Source: Phycisphaerae bacterium
Lineage (GTDB): Bacteria; Planctomycetota; Phycisphaerae; Tepidisphaerales; Tepidisphaeraceae
DNA length: 64,000 bases
NCBI GenBank assembly: GCA_026004655.1
Contig: BPJO01000008.1
Location: 1 to 64,000 of the forward strand
Direction of reading: 5' to 3'
Shown here piece after piece: positions 9,358 through 18,483 of the stretch; position 1 is the stretch's first letter; each line of letters opens with the position of its first letter. The notes below the pieces were generated by a model, which searched no databases, was not told the DNA's origin, and worked only from the letters and a program-made list of their open reading frames with translations. The translations under genes and the position numbers were made by a program.

Positions 9358-10599
9358 ATGGGATTGATTGTACAAAAGTTCGGAGGCACTTCGGTTGCCA
9401 CTGCAGAAAAGATCCATGCTGCAGCCCGGCGGGCGATCAACGCCGTACAACGCGGGCACAAAGTCGTGGTCGTCGTCTCAGCCATGGGAGACACCACCGA
9501 CCAACTGGTCGAGCTGGCCGAACAGGTCTGTACTGTGGATGGGAAAAAAATCCCTCCACCCAAGCGTGAGATGGACCAATTGCTCGCTACCGGCGAACAA
9601 GTCACGATCGCACTGATGGCCATGGCGCTGCATGCCCAGGGATATTCCGCGATCTCGTTCACCGGCGGACAAATCGGACTGGTCACCGACGACGCCTTTT
9701 CCAAAGCGCGTATCAAGTCCATTAATCATCAACGAATCCTCAACGAACTGGAACAGGGAAAAATCGTCATCGTCGCAGGATTTCAGGGAGTCACCCCCGA
9801 CGGTCATTTCACAACCCTCGGAAGAGGCGGCTCCAATGCGACACTCGTCGCGCTCGGTGCGGTTCTCAAAGCCGACGTGTGTGAAAACTACACCGACGTG
9901 GACGGCATCTTCACGGCTGACCCCAGGATCGTAAAAAATGCACGTAAAATCGACCGGATCACGTACGATGAAATGCTCGAACTGTCCGGACAAGGGGCTT
10001 CAGTACTCCAGACCCGAGCGGTCGAGTTTGCCAAGAAATACAACGTCCCCATTGAAGTCCGTAACAGCGGCAACGACAACCCCGGGACGTGGATCGTTGC
10101 GGAGAACAAGACCATGGAACATATCGTCGTTTCCGGCGCTGCTTTGAAAAAAGACCTCATCCGAGTAACTATCAAATCCGTCCCGGACAGACCAGGCATC
10201 GCTGCGACCATCTTTGCCACTATTGCCTCTGCAAACATCGTCGTGGATGACATCATCCAGAACGTCATGGACGACAATACGGCCAATATCTCATTCACGG
10301 TCGAGCACGGCGACCTGGCGGACATCAAGCCCGTTGTCGATCAGCTCATCACAGAACTCGGATCACCCACGAAGGTCTCCTACCAGGACGGGCTTGCCAA
10401 AGTCAGTGCTGTCGGAGTCGGTATGAAAACACACACGGGTGTGGCCGAACGAATGTTCAAAGCCCTCGCTGACGCCAAGATTAATATCCAGAACATCACC
10501 ACCAGCGAGATCAAAATCTCCTGTATCATCGCCAAGGAAGATGGGCCTCGTGCCTTACAAGTCATCCATGACGCGTTTGAACTTGAAAAGGCTCGCTAA
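9358..10599 (+). CDS. lysC: Aspartate kinase
   Basis: This enzyme phosphorylates aspartate, the first step toward lysine, threonine, methionine and diaminopimelate. The N-terminal amino-acid kinase domain has VQKFGGTSVA at residues 4-13 and 'GRGGSNATLVALGAVLKAD' with the 'ENYTDVDGIFTADPR' substrate segment. Two ACT regulatory domains follow: 'SVPDRPGIAATIF' (from about residue 273) and 'VGVGMKTHTGVAERMFKAL' (from about 355). Feedback inhibition by lysine or threonine is therefore likely. The 413-residue length is typical of the monofunctional, lysC-like type. It converges with tyrS, whose stop lies 15 bases away. Confidence 0.95.
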   Translation: MGLIVQKFGGTSVATAEKIHAAARRAINAVQRGHKVVVVVSAMGDTTDQLVELAEQVCTVDGKKIPPPKREMDQLLATGEQVTIALMAMALHAQGYSAISFTGGQIGLVTDDAFSKARIKSINHQRILNELEQGKIVIVAGFQGVTPDGHFTTLGRGGSNATLVALGAVLKADVCENYTDVDGIFTADPRIVKNARKIDRITYDEMLELSGQGASVLQTRAVEFAKKYNVPIEVRNSGNDNPGTWIVAENKTMEHIVVSGAALKKDLIRVTIKSVPDRPGIAATIFATIASANIVVDDIIQNVMDDNTANISFTVEHGDLADIKPVVDQLITELGSPTKVSYQDGLAKVSAVGVGMKTHTGVAERMFKALADAKINIQNITTSEIKISCIIAKEDGPRALQVIHDAFELEKAR

Positions 10600-10613
10600 A
10601 AAAACACCTCGTT

Positions 10614-11825
10614 CTATTCGGCCGGAATCAGACGGACGAACTTCTTGCTGCCCATCTGGAGAACGGCAGGTTCCTTAAGCCCCAGACGGAGCTTGGGGTC
10701 TGTAATTTTGTTCCCGTTGAGCCTTACCGCCCCTTCTCTGATTTTGCGATGTGCTTCAGAACTGCTTTGAACGATCCCCGTGCCGATCAGAACGGGCACG
10801 ATCCCGTCCTTGCCAACCGAAACCGGGTAATGGGGAATATCTGAGGGAACGCCCCCATGGGTAGCCGCCTTGAAATCCGCCTCGGCCCGGTCCGCGCTTC
10901 CCTTATCATGCAACCACTCGATAATAATCCTGGCAAGGCGCACCTTGGCATCCCGCGGACGTTCCGCGATCATCGTTCGATAATCTTCCTCCGGCACATC
11001 GGTCAAAAGACGGTAATAACTTTCCATCAGTCCGTCGGGCAGAGACATGATTTTTCCGAACATACCTTCGGGTCCTCCGGGCGGATCCGTTACACCGACA
11101 TAATTCCCCAAGGACTTGCTCATTTTCTTCACCCCGTCGGTCCCCACTAGTAAAGGAGTGACAAAAACGCATTGTCCCTCTTTACCTTCTTCTTTCTGAA
11201 ACTCTCTTCCGACCAGGTTGTTGAACAGTTGATCACTCCCTCCCATCTCGATATCCGCGTCGATCACCACGCTGTCCCATCCCTGAAGCAGCGGATACAG
11301 GATTTCGTGAAGACGAATGTCTACCCCTTCGGCATACCGCTTGGCAAAATCTTCTCGAGCCAGCACCTGAGCGACGGATTTCCGGGCTGCCAGACGAATA
11401 ATATCCACCAGGCCCATTTTCCCAAGCCATTCTCCGTTATATCGTACTTCCAGATGCTCGGGGTCTGTCCTGAGAATCTTTCCTACCTGTGCGACATACG
11501 TTTTAGCGTTAGCGTCGATCTCTTGCCCGGAAAGCACTTTGCGAGTCTGGTTGCGTCCGGTAGGGTCTCCGACTCGGGCGGTATAATCGCCAATGATCAG
11601 AACGGCTTTGTGTCCAAGGTCTTGAAACTGACGAACGACCTTTAAAGGAACACAATGCCCCAGAGTGACATCCGGAGCCGTCGGATCCATTCCCAGCTTG
11701 ACCCGAAGGGGTTTCCCCGTGCGTGCACTTTTTTCGAGCTTGGCTTTCAACTCGGCTTCGGAAATGATCCGTTCGCACCGCCTCGATAACAGGCGGATCT
11801 GATCATCGATCGATATCTGATGCAT
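10614..11825 (-). CDS. tyrS: Tyrosyl-tRNA synthetase
   Basis: This is a class I aminoacyl-tRNA synthetase that charges tRNA-Tyr. The HIGH-type motif is 'TLGHCVPL' near residue 50, the tyrosine-binding region includes 'GDYTARVGDPTGR', and the KMSKS motif is intact in 'GVKKMSKSLGNYVG'. A C-terminal S4 RNA-binding domain ('SEAHRKIREGAVRLNGNKI') closes the protein. At about 403 residues it resembles the TyrZ/long subtype. The frame is open to 11879, but the ATG at 11825 is preferred because it begins the conserved region and lies 9 bases after a promoter -10 box. Confidence 0.95.
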   Translation of the reverse strand: MHQISIDDQIRLLSRRCERIISEAELKAKLEKSARTGKPLRVKLGMDPTAPDVTLGHCVPLKVVRQFQDLGHKAVLIIGDYTARVGDPTGRNQTRKVLSGQEIDANAKTYVAQVGKILRTDPEHLEVRYNGEWLGKMGLVDIIRLAARKSVAQVLAREDFAKRYAEGVDIRLHEILYPLLQGWDSVVIDADIEMGGSDQLFNNLVGREFQKEEGKEGQCVFVTPLLVGTDGVKKMSKSLGNYVGVTDPPGGPEGMFGKIMSLPDGLMESYYRLLTDVPEEDYRTMIAERPRDAKVRLARIIIEWLHDKGSADRAEADFKAATHGGVPSDIPHYPVSVGKDGIVPVLIGTGIVQSSSEAHRKIREGAVRLNGNKITDPKLRLGLKEPAVLQMGSKKFVRLIPAE

Positions 11826-11834
11826 AGGTAGGCC

Positions 11835-11862
11835 ATTGTATGAGAGGCATTTACCCTGACAA
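11835..11862 (-). promoter_or_regulatory. Promoter of tyrS (TTGTCA-16-TACAAT)
   Basis: On the minus strand, TTGTCA (11857-11862) and TACAAT (11835-11840) are 16 bases apart. The -10 ends 9 bases before the ATG at 11825. It is another leaderless-type arrangement without a Shine-Dalgarno site. Confidence 0.5.
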
Positions 11863-11962
11863 GACACACGAAATGACAATCAGCATGATGGCTAATTAGT
11901 TCCCCGAGCACGAGCTAGAGAATTACACCGTAGGATTTTTTCGTCTGGAAGGTCTACCAGCG

Positions 11963-12745
11963 ATGATGGATGATAAGCTCATGAACGACACACGATCGGT
12001 TTGGGAAAGATTGGCAGCGTTTTGGGATGACTCCCTCAAAGAGGGAAATGATTTTCAGAAGCGTCTGATCATGCCCGCTACCGATCGTCTGCTGGGAGTT
12101 GTCCAGGGTCAGACGATTCTCGATGCCTGTTGTGGAAACGGCAACTACGCAAGAGTTTTAGCCTCTCGTGGGGCAACAGTTGTGGCTTTTGACGGTGCAC
12201 CGACGTTCATCGAACGCGCCCGACAACGAACCTCACCCGACCTTTCCATCACTTATACGGTCATGGACGCAACCGATCATGCTGCCCTGCTCGAGCTGGG
12301 AATTAATCGGTTCGATGCCGTTGTTTGCTCGATGGCGCTGATGGACCTTCCGACGATCGAACCCTTGTTTCAAGCCACACGGAAACTACTCAAACCAACA
12401 GGACGGTTCGTCTTTTCAGTTTGTCATCCTGCCTTTAACTCTCCACGACACATTCACACTGCAGAACTGATATCGGACAACGGAAAAACCCAACAACGTT
12501 TTGGAGTCAAAACCGAGTACTATCTGACCGAATACGAAACACTTTCAGAAGGACTCCTCCACCAGCCCGAACCGCACCCGATATTTCATCGTCCGATCAG
12601 TGGAATCTTCAATCGGGCCTTTGAAGCTGGTTTCGTAGTAGACGGATTTGAAGAACCGAGTTTTCCCTATGAAAAATCGGCAAACGCGTTCTCCTTCGCC
12701 AAACGTCCTGAGATTCCCCCGGCTTTGGTCGTACGTCTACGTTGA
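11963..12745 (+). CDS. Class I SAM-dependent methyltransferase, substrate unknown
   Basis: This Rossmann-fold methyltransferase has 260 residues. Motif I is 'ILDACCGNGNYARVLASRG' (about residues 50-68), motif II 'VVAFDGAPTFIERARQR', and motif IV 'FDAVVCSMALMDLP'. A C-terminal region with 'SVCHPAFNSPR' follows, typical of small-molecule methyltransferases of the UbiE/SmtA type. The substrate cannot be inferred from the neighbours (tyrS, tRNA-Arg, lpdA). Two ATGs (11963, 11966) are possible. Confidence 0.8.
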   Translation: MMDDKLMNDTRSVWERLAAFWDDSLKEGNDFQKRLIMPATDRLLGVVQGQTILDACCGNGNYARVLASRGATVVAFDGAPTFIERARQRTSPDLSITYTVMDATDHAALLELGINRFDAVVCSMALMDLPTIEPLFQATRKLLKPTGRFVFSVCHPAFNSPRHIHTAELISDNGKTQQRFGVKTEYYLTEYETLSEGLLHQPEPHPIFHRPISGIFNRAFEAGFVVDGFEEPSFPYEKSANAFSFAKRPEIPPALVVRLR

Positions 12746-12781
12746 GAAAATACCCTTACTCAGAACAAAGATAGGTCCAAG

Positions 12782-12855
12782 CGCACCCGGCAGGATTCGA
12801 ACCTGCGACCGTCGGATTAGAAATCCGATGCTCTATCCAGCTGAGCTACGGGTGC
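12782..12855 (-). tRNA. tRNA-Arg (anticodon TCT)
   Basis: The minus strand folds into a full cloverleaf of 74 nt. It has a 7-bp acceptor (GCACCCG/CGGGTGC), a D-arm GCTCAGCTGGATAGAGC, and an anticodon stem TCGGA/TCCGA around loop TTTCTAA (anticodon TCT). The T-arm is GCAGG-TTCGAAT-CCTGC and the discriminator is G. The 3' CCA is not encoded. Confidence 0.95.
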
Positions 12856-12917
12856 GACACTCTAAAACTACCCACGAAGCAATGCAGAAGCAAGATTCCT
12901 GTAATTCCTTTCTAGGT

Positions 12918-12945
12918 TTGGACTTCTGCGAATCTGCCATACAAT
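12918..12945 (+). promoter_or_regulatory. Promoter of lpdA (TTGGAC-16-TACAAT)
   Basis: TTGGAC (12918-12923) and TACAAT (12940-12945) are 16 bases apart, and the ATG lies 12 bases after the -10. No Shine-Dalgarno sequence is present. Confidence 0.5.
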
Positions 12946-12957
12946 AGGTTTTGCCCT

Positions 12958-14367
12958 ATGAGTGACAATAATTCTTTTGACGTGATTGTGATCGGAGCCG
13001 GACCCGGCGGGTATGTCTGCGCGATTCGGGCAGCCCAACTCGGACTAAAAACCGCTTGTGTAGAACGCGAATACCTCGGCGGTACCTGCCTCAACGTAGG
13101 ATGCATTCCTTCCAAAGCACTTCTGGACTCTTCCGAGAAGTTCGTAACAGCCAAAAACAAGTTCTCCAAACACGGGATCGAAATCGAGTCCATCAAACTG
13201 GATCTAAAAACGATGATTTCGCGAAAAGACGGGGTGGTCAAAGCCCTGACTAGTGGAATCGGGATGCTGTTCAGAAAAAACAAAGTGACCCATCTTTCAG
13301 GAACCGCAAGCATTCCGTCTCCCGGGACCGTGCGTGTAACCACGTCTGAGGGGTCTACGAAGGACTACAAAACCCGTCATATTGTGATCGCGACCGGATC
13401 GGCACCTTCCCCGGTGCCATCGGTTCCTTTTGATGGCAAGTATGTCCTATCCTCGACTGAAATTTTGAATCTGACGGAGCTCCCACAAAAGCTGATCGTC
13501 ATCGGAGGAGGATATATCGGTGTCGAAATGAGCAGCGTCTGGTCAAGGTTGGGTAGTCAAGTACAGATCCTAGAGTTTTTGGACGGTATTTTGCCGGCCT
13601 CGGATCGCGAAATGGCTGGGGCTCTTCAGAAATCACTCGAAAAACAGGGATTGCTATTCCGATTCAATACCTTGGCAGAAGGGGTCAAAGTGGAAAATAA
13701 CAAGGTCAAACTGTCATGGAAGAGTCGGGACGGTCAGCAAAGCGGGACCGAAGAAGCCGACAAAGTGCTCGTTTGTGTTGGTAGACGACCGGTAACCGAT
13801 GGATTAGGCCTCGAGACCCTCGGTGTCGCAAAAGATAAGAAAGGGTTTATCCAGGTCGATTCAAAGTTCCAGACAAATGTATCGGGCATTTATGCGATCG
13901 GGGATGTGATCGGGGGAATCATGCTGGCACACAAGGCCGAGGAAGAGGGGGTCGCTGTCGCCGAACTGCTAGCGGGCAAACCCGGACATGTGAATTACGC
14001 CACTTGTCCTGCAGTGGTTTACACCCATCCGGAACTGGCTTCGGTAGGAAAGACAGAAGAAGAGCTTAAAGCCGCAGGGGTCTCTTACAAAGTGGGTAAA
14101 TTTAATGTCATCGCCAACGGACGGGCGCGGGGTATGGACGAAACCGAAGGGTTTTTCAAAGTTCTCGCTGATGCCAAAACCGATCGGATTCTTGGTGTAC
14201 ACATTTTGTCAGCTCACGCCAGCGACGTAATCTGCGAAGCCGTCACCGCTATGGAGTTCCATGCATCTGCAGAAGATTTGGCCAGAACGTTCCACGCGCA
14301 CCCGACTTTGTCCGAGTGTCTTAAAGAAGCCTGTTTAGCTGTGGATAAAATGCAGATCCACAGCTAA
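12958..14367 (+). CDS. lpdA: Dihydrolipoyl dehydrogenase (E3)
   Basis: This FAD enzyme reoxidises lipoamide in the 2-oxoacid dehydrogenase and glycine cleavage complexes. An FAD-binding 'VIVIGAGPGGYVCAIRAAQ' lies at residues 9-27, the redox disulfide 'GGTCLNVGCIPSK' at about 41-53, and NAD-binding 'VIGGGYIGVEMSS' near 180. The catalytic His-Glu pair is in 'HAHPTLSE' near the C-terminus. The 469-residue length is normal. No E1/E2 genes are adjacent. Its stop overlaps that of the convergent peroxiredoxin-like gene by a few bases. Confidence 0.95.
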   Translation: MSDNNSFDVIVIGAGPGGYVCAIRAAQLGLKTACVEREYLGGTCLNVGCIPSKALLDSSEKFVTAKNKFSKHGIEIESIKLDLKTMISRKDGVVKALTSGIGMLFRKNKVTHLSGTASIPSPGTVRVTTSEGSTKDYKTRHIVIATGSAPSPVPSVPFDGKYVLSSTEILNLTELPQKLIVIGGGYIGVEMSSVWSRLGSQVQILEFLDGILPASDREMAGALQKSLEKQGLLFRFNTLAEGVKVENNKVKLSWKSRDGQQSGTEEADKVLVCVGRRPVTDGLGLETLGVAKDKKGFIQVDSKFQTNVSGIYAIGDVIGGIMLAHKAEEEGVAVAELLAGKPGHVNYATCPAVVYTHPELASVGKTEEELKAAGVSYKVGKFNVIANGRARGMDETEGFFKVLADAKTDRILGVHILSAHASDVICEAVTAMEFHASAEDLARTFHAHPTLSECLKEACLAVDKMQIHS

Positions 14368-14906
14368 TCAGGTGTTGACTGGGGGTTCAGTGTTCGAGGA
14401 ATTGTCTTGAGGTCGGGATGATCTCCGACATGTCGAAACGGGTGCGACCAACGGATCGTCCTGTCAGGACAGATCAAAAACATTCCCGGCAGCATCCAGG
14501 GGTCTCCGATCGGTCGACCCATTCCACTTCCTTTTCGAACCGCCCGAACCGCACAAGGCCAAACCATGGGTCCGAAACCTTGCATGAATGTGGCCCGTTT
14601 GATTCCAAAAGCGTCGTATAACCTCTTTTCCGGGTCAGCTATCGCAGAGGCCCCGGGATGGTGTCGCGCAAAAAACGGTTCCCCGTCAATTTTTGTTCCC
14701 TGGTAGACATATAGGATCGACGGGAAACCAGGAAGGCTTTTTGATGCGTCGTGCAGATCGGCAACCATCTCTCGACAAAAAATACATCCAAAATGACGCA
14801 GGAATACCAATAAGGTCGGTTCTCGAATCTGTTCACCCAAGGACAGACCCTCTAGGCCAACCCCGTCAACCGGGGAGTTCCAGACCGGATCAGGAACACG
14901 GTTCAT
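14364..14906 (-). CDS. Peroxiredoxin-like (SelL-related, AhpC/TSA) redox protein
   Basis: This thioredoxin-fold protein of about 180 residues contains a CxxC site in 'RHFGCIFCREMV' near residue 40. It also has the 'ADPEKRLYDAFGI' segment found in AhpC/TSA and SelL/PRXL2-type proteins. Such proteins are thought to reduce peroxides or act as oxidoreductases; the true substrate is unknown. The ATG at 14906 ('MNRVPDPVW') is preferred over the upstream 14954 start because the family similarity begins there. It ends inside the lpdA stop region (convergent overlap of about 4 bases). Confidence 0.7.
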   Translation of the reverse strand: MNRVPDPVWNSPVDGVGLEGLSLGEQIREPTLLVFLRHFGCIFCREMVADLHDASKSLPGFPSILYVYQGTKIDGEPFFARHHPGASAIADPEKRLYDAFGIKRATFMQGFGPMVWPCAVRAVRKGSGMGRPIGDPWMLPGMFLICPDRTIRWSHPFRHVGDHPDLKTIPRTLNPQSTPD

Positions 14907-14947
14907 ACCCTGAATCTTAGTCACCCTACGGGAGAAAAAAATCTTAC

Positions 14948-14974
14948 TTGACAATCGTGATATGTTAGTATAAT
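14948..14974 (+). promoter_or_regulatory. Upstream promoter candidate of ppdK (TTGACA-15-TATAAT)
   Basis: Perfect consensus hexamers TTGACA (14948-14953) and TATAAT (14969-14974) occur with a short 15-base spacer. It would give a leader of about 170 bases. It may be a second promoter for ppdK. Confidence 0.45.
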
Positions 14975-15044
14975 GTTAGGAATAAGTTTATACAGGATGG
15001 AGTCCCCAGTTATTTGGTTCTCTATAAAGATGTCCGTTAGAAAA

Positions 15045-15073
15045 TTGACACTTATTTCAGCCCCTTCTATACT
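15045..15073 (+). promoter_or_regulatory. Main promoter of ppdK (TTGACA-17-TATACT)
   Basis: A consensus -35 (15045-15050) and a near-consensus -10 (15068-15073) have the optimal 17-base spacing. This is the strongest sigma-70-type promoter seen in the window. The expected leader is about 70 bases, with GGAG before the ATG at 15152. Confidence 0.7.
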
Positions 15074-15151
15074 CCGCCCCTTCTGTTTTCCGCTTGTTTC
15101 TTAGGTGGAACGAACGCAGAAATCTCGGCAATTTTTGGAGTCAATCGTCAT

Positions 15152-17911
15152 ATGGCTAAATCTAGCACGAAGTCGGCAAAGACCTCTTCCAAGTCATCCA
15201 GTAAAAAAATCAAGCGCGTTTACTTTTTCGGTGGAGGAAAAGCCGAAGGCAATGCGAACATGAAAGACCTGCTCGGTGGCAAGGGTGCTAACCTTGCCGA
15301 CATGACTCTTGCGGGTCTTCCGGTTCCTCCCGGTTTCACCATCACGACCGAAACGTGTGGCGAATACAATCGTCTTGGTCAAAAAATGCCCCACGGATTG
15401 ATGGAAGAAGTCCGTGCCAACATCGCCAAAGTCGAAAAGGCCACCGGTAAAAAGTTCGGTGATCCCAAGAATCCCCTGCTCGTTGCTGTCCGTTCCGGTG
15501 CCAAAATGTCCATGCCCGGGATGATGGACACCGTGCTTAATATCGGAATGAATGACGAGGTCGTTGAAGGTCTGGCTAAACTGAGCGGAAACAGCCGATT
15601 CGCCTACGACAGCTACCGTCGTCTCATCAACATGTTTGGTGATACCGTTAAATCGGTCGATCACGAGAACTTCGAACACGAACTTTCCGAAATCAAGAAA
15701 AAGTACGGAAAAACACTCGATACCGAGCTGGATACTGCAGAACTCAAACAGGTCGTCGAAGCCTACAAACGTGTTTACGAACAAGGCACCGGCGAACCCT
15801 TCCCCACTGATCCTTATGTACAGCTCGAACAGGCGATCGAAGCCGTTTTCAAGAGCTGGATGGGTGAACGCGCGATCCGGTATCGTGAAATCAACGACAT
15901 TCGTGGTCTGCCCGGAACCGCTGTCAATGTGCAAGCCATGGTCTTTGGGAACATGGGTAACGACTCGGCTACAGGTGTGGCCTTTACGCGTGATCCGTCC
16001 ACCGGAAACAATGAGTTTTACGGTGAGTTCTTGGTCAATGCTCAAGGCGAAGACGTCGTTGCTGGTATCCGCACCCCCTTGGAATGCAAAACCGAGATGG
16101 GCAAGTGGAGCCAGAAATCATGGAAAGAGCTTTTGGACGTCAAGAAGAAGCTCGAAGCCCGGTATAAGGATGTTCAGGATTTCGAGTTCACCATTGAAAA
16201 AGGCAAACTGTACATGTTGCAGACCCGTACCGGTAAACGGACAGCTGCGGCTGCGGTCAAAATCGCCGTTGATATGGTGAAGGAAAAACTGATCGACGAA
16301 AAAACAGCCATTCTACGGGTCGATCCTGCCAGCCTTGATCAGCTGTTACATCCGACCTTCGATCCCAAGGCTGACAAGAAAGTCATCGCCAAGGGTCTAC
16401 CGGCTTCGCCGGGGGCTGCTGTGGGAAAACTTGCATTCACCGCCCAGGAAGCCGAAGACCGTGTTCATGCGGGTGAGAAAGTCATTTTAGTCCGTCGTGA
16501 GACCGAACCTGCGGATATCGGTGGAATGCATGTAGCCGAGGGAATTTTGACTTCGACCGGTGGAATGACCTCACATGCTGCGGTCGTCGCGCGTGGAATG
16601 GGTACTCCCTGCGTTGCAGGCGCAGGAGCACTTCAGATTGACGTGAAAAACCGAACACTGACCGTCAATGGTAAAACCTACGGCCCGGAAGATTATCTGT
16701 CCATCGACGGCGCGACCGGTGAAATCTTTGAAGGACAGGTCCCGACGGTCGAAGCGACCCTTTCAGGTCCGTTTGCACAGATCATGAAATGGGCTGATAA
16801 GTATCGTACGCTTCAGATCCGTACCAATGCGGATACGCCGCACGACGCTGAAGTGGCGCGTGGGTTTGGCGCTCAGGGGATCGGGCTCTGTCGTACCGAG
16901 CACATGTTCTTTGATCCGGAACGGATTCAGAACATGCGTGAAATGATTTTGGCAACCACGGTCGAAGCCCGAAAGGCTGCACTTGCAAAACTATTGCCTT
17001 ATCAGCGGGAAGATTTCATCGGAATTTTCAAGGCGATGAATGGTCTGCCCGTAACCATTCGGTTGCTGGATCCGCCCCTGCATGAGTTCCTTCCTCACCA
17101 AGAAACCGATCAGAAGAAACTCGCCGATTCTCTGGGCATCAGTTTCGAACAAGTCCAGGCACGAGTCGCCCAACTCCATGAGGCGAATCCCATGCTCGGT
17201 CACCGAGGCGATCGATTGTTGATCACTTATCCCGAAATTCTGGAAATGCAGGTTCGTGCGATTATTGAAGCTGCCTGCATTAGCAAGAAGAACAAGATCA
17301 AATGTCTTCCTGAGATCATGATCCCCCTGGTCGGGACCAAAGCCGAACTGGATTTCTGCAAAAAGATCACCGTTGATACCGCCAACGCGGTCATGCAGGA
17401 ACAGAAGATCAAGGTCGATTATCTGTACGGGACAATGATCGAAGTACCCCGTGCCGCTGTGACGGCCGACGAACTGGCTCAGACGGCTCAGTTCTTCAGC
17501 TTCGGCACCAACGATCTAACACAAATGACTTTTGGTTATTCCCGTGATGACGTCAACAGTTTCCTCCCTGATTATCTCAAGCAAGAGATTCTTGAGCGTG
17601 ATCCTTTTCAAAGTCTCGATCAAGGAGGCGTGGGCAAACTCGTGAAGATGGCTGTGGAACTGGGTCGTTCTGTGAATCCGTCCATTAAACTGGGGATCTG
17701 CGGCGAGCACGGTGGAGACCCACGCTCGGTCGAGTTCTGCCACCAGGTCGGACTGAATTATGTTTCCTGTTCGCCTTTCCGTGTCCCGATTGCTCGACTG
17801 GCAGCGGCCCATGCCGCAATCAAATCGGCTTCGTCGTCATCCTCCACTAAGTCGAATAAGAAACCGACTTCGCGTACGTCTAAAAAGGTTGCTAAGGCAC
17901 GACGGAAATAG
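15152..17911 (+). CDS. ppdK: Pyruvate, phosphate dikinase
   Basis: PPDK interconverts pyruvate + ATP + Pi and PEP + AMP + PPi. It has the N-terminal ATP-grasp domain ('LLGGKGANLADM', 'SGAKMSMPGMMDTVLNIG'), the swivelling phosphohistidine domain with 'GGMTSHAAVVARGMGTPCV', and the C-terminal PEP/pyruvate barrel with 'GLCRTEHMFF', 'GTNDLTQMTFGYSRDD' and the catalytic-Cys segment 'GICGEHGGDP'. At 919 residues it is longer than usual because of two low-complexity basic tails: a Ser/Lys/Thr-rich stretch at about residues 3-20, and one over the last ~35 residues that ends in KKVAKARRK. The tails are not part of the known fold. It is monocistronic, with its own strong promoter and terminator. Confidence 0.96.
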   Translation: MAKSSTKSAKTSSKSSSKKIKRVYFFGGGKAEGNANMKDLLGGKGANLADMTLAGLPVPPGFTITTETCGEYNRLGQKMPHGLMEEVRANIAKVEKATGKKFGDPKNPLLVAVRSGAKMSMPGMMDTVLNIGMNDEVVEGLAKLSGNSRFAYDSYRRLINMFGDTVKSVDHENFEHELSEIKKKYGKTLDTELDTAELKQVVEAYKRVYEQGTGEPFPTDPYVQLEQAIEAVFKSWMGERAIRYREINDIRGLPGTAVNVQAMVFGNMGNDSATGVAFTRDPSTGNNEFYGEFLVNAQGEDVVAGIRTPLECKTEMGKWSQKSWKELLDVKKKLEARYKDVQDFEFTIEKGKLYMLQTRTGKRTAAAAVKIAVDMVKEKLIDEKTAILRVDPASLDQLLHPTFDPKADKKVIAKGLPASPGAAVGKLAFTAQEAEDRVHAGEKVILVRRETEPADIGGMHVAEGILTSTGGMTSHAAVVARGMGTPCVAGAGALQIDVKNRTLTVNGKTYGPEDYLSIDGATGEIFEGQVPTVEATLSGPFAQIMKWADKYRTLQIRTNADTPHDAEVARGFGAQGIGLCRTEHMFFDPERIQNMREMILATTVEARKAALAKLLPYQREDFIGIFKAMNGLPVTIRLLDPPLHEFLPHQETDQKKLADSLGISFEQVQARVAQLHEANPMLGHRGDRLLITYPEILEMQVRAIIEAACISKKNKIKCLPEIMIPLVGTKAELDFCKKITVDTANAVMQEQKIKVDYLYGTMIEVPRAAVTADELAQTAQFFSFGTNDLTQMTFGYSRDDVNSFLPDYLKQEILERDPFQSLDQGGVGKLVKMAVELGRSVNPSIKLGICGEHGGDPRSVEFCHQVGLNYVSCSPFRVPIARLAAAHAAIKSASSSSSTKSNKKPTSRTSKKVAKARRK

Positions 17912-17944
17912 GGTTTCTTTCCCATCATTCTTTTGAACCGATCA

Positions 17945-17977
17945 CAGGCCGGTCGATCCATCGACCGGCCTGGTTTT
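17945..17977 (+). terminator. Rho-independent terminator of ppdK
   Basis: A 12-bp GC-rich stem (CAGGCCGGTCGA / TCGACCGGCCTG) with a 4-base loop is followed by GTTTT, 34 bases after the ppdK stop. Confidence 0.8.
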
Positions 17978-18203
17978 GTGAATAGATGCACATACTTAAC
18001 TCAAACCTCTGTTGCCAAACTCTCCCACGGACAGGGGTTAATGGGTAGTGGGAAGTCTTGCCATCTATTTGGCTAGTGAAATCGATTTCATGCTTGGATA
18101 TCGGACTGTCCAATCATCAGGAGATGGTCTGAAACGACAGTCTGCCCCGAGATCCGTTCCTTGTTTTTTATAACGTGTGAAATCGAAATGGGTTGTGGAA
18201 AAA

Positions 18204-18276
18204 TGAGCTCGCTGGGACTCGAACCCAGGACCCTGTGATTAAAAGTCACATGCTCTACCAACTGAGCTACGAGCTC
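18204..18276 (-). tRNA. tRNA-Lys (anticodon TTT)
   Basis: The minus strand forms a 73-nt cloverleaf. The acceptor is GAGCTCG/CGAGCTC, the D-arm GCTCAGTTGGTAGAGC, and the anticodon stem TGTGA/TCACA surrounds CTTTTAA (anticodon TTT). The T-arm is CTGGG-TTCGAGT-CCCAG and the discriminator is A. No CCA is encoded. The flanking 17978-18203 and 18277-18468 show no other gene. Confidence 0.95.
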
Positions 18277-18468
18277 GCCGACCCGGAGGTCTTATTCTTC
18301 CTGCAGGAAGGGCTGGAATCATAGTGATTGGATGGAAAAAACTCAACCGATGAAACCATGAAAGTGATTTTTTGAAAGATTTTGAAAGGAAACATGAGAA
18401 CATTTCAGGATGGTACACTCCCATTTCATGTGAAATTGGGAAAAATACCCTTCAGACAACCAGGTGTT

Positions 18469-18474
18469 TATAAT
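18469..18474 (+). promoter_or_regulatory. -10 box of recO, leaderless arrangement
   Basis: TATAAT ends 9 bases before the recO ATG. There is no Shine-Dalgarno site and no convincing -35. Confidence 0.45.
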
Positions 18475-18483
18475 CGCAAATGA

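Noticed and set aside
12648-12947. 99-codon frame over tRNA-Arg
   Set aside because: It runs across a clear tRNA on the other strand and overlaps the methyltransferase.
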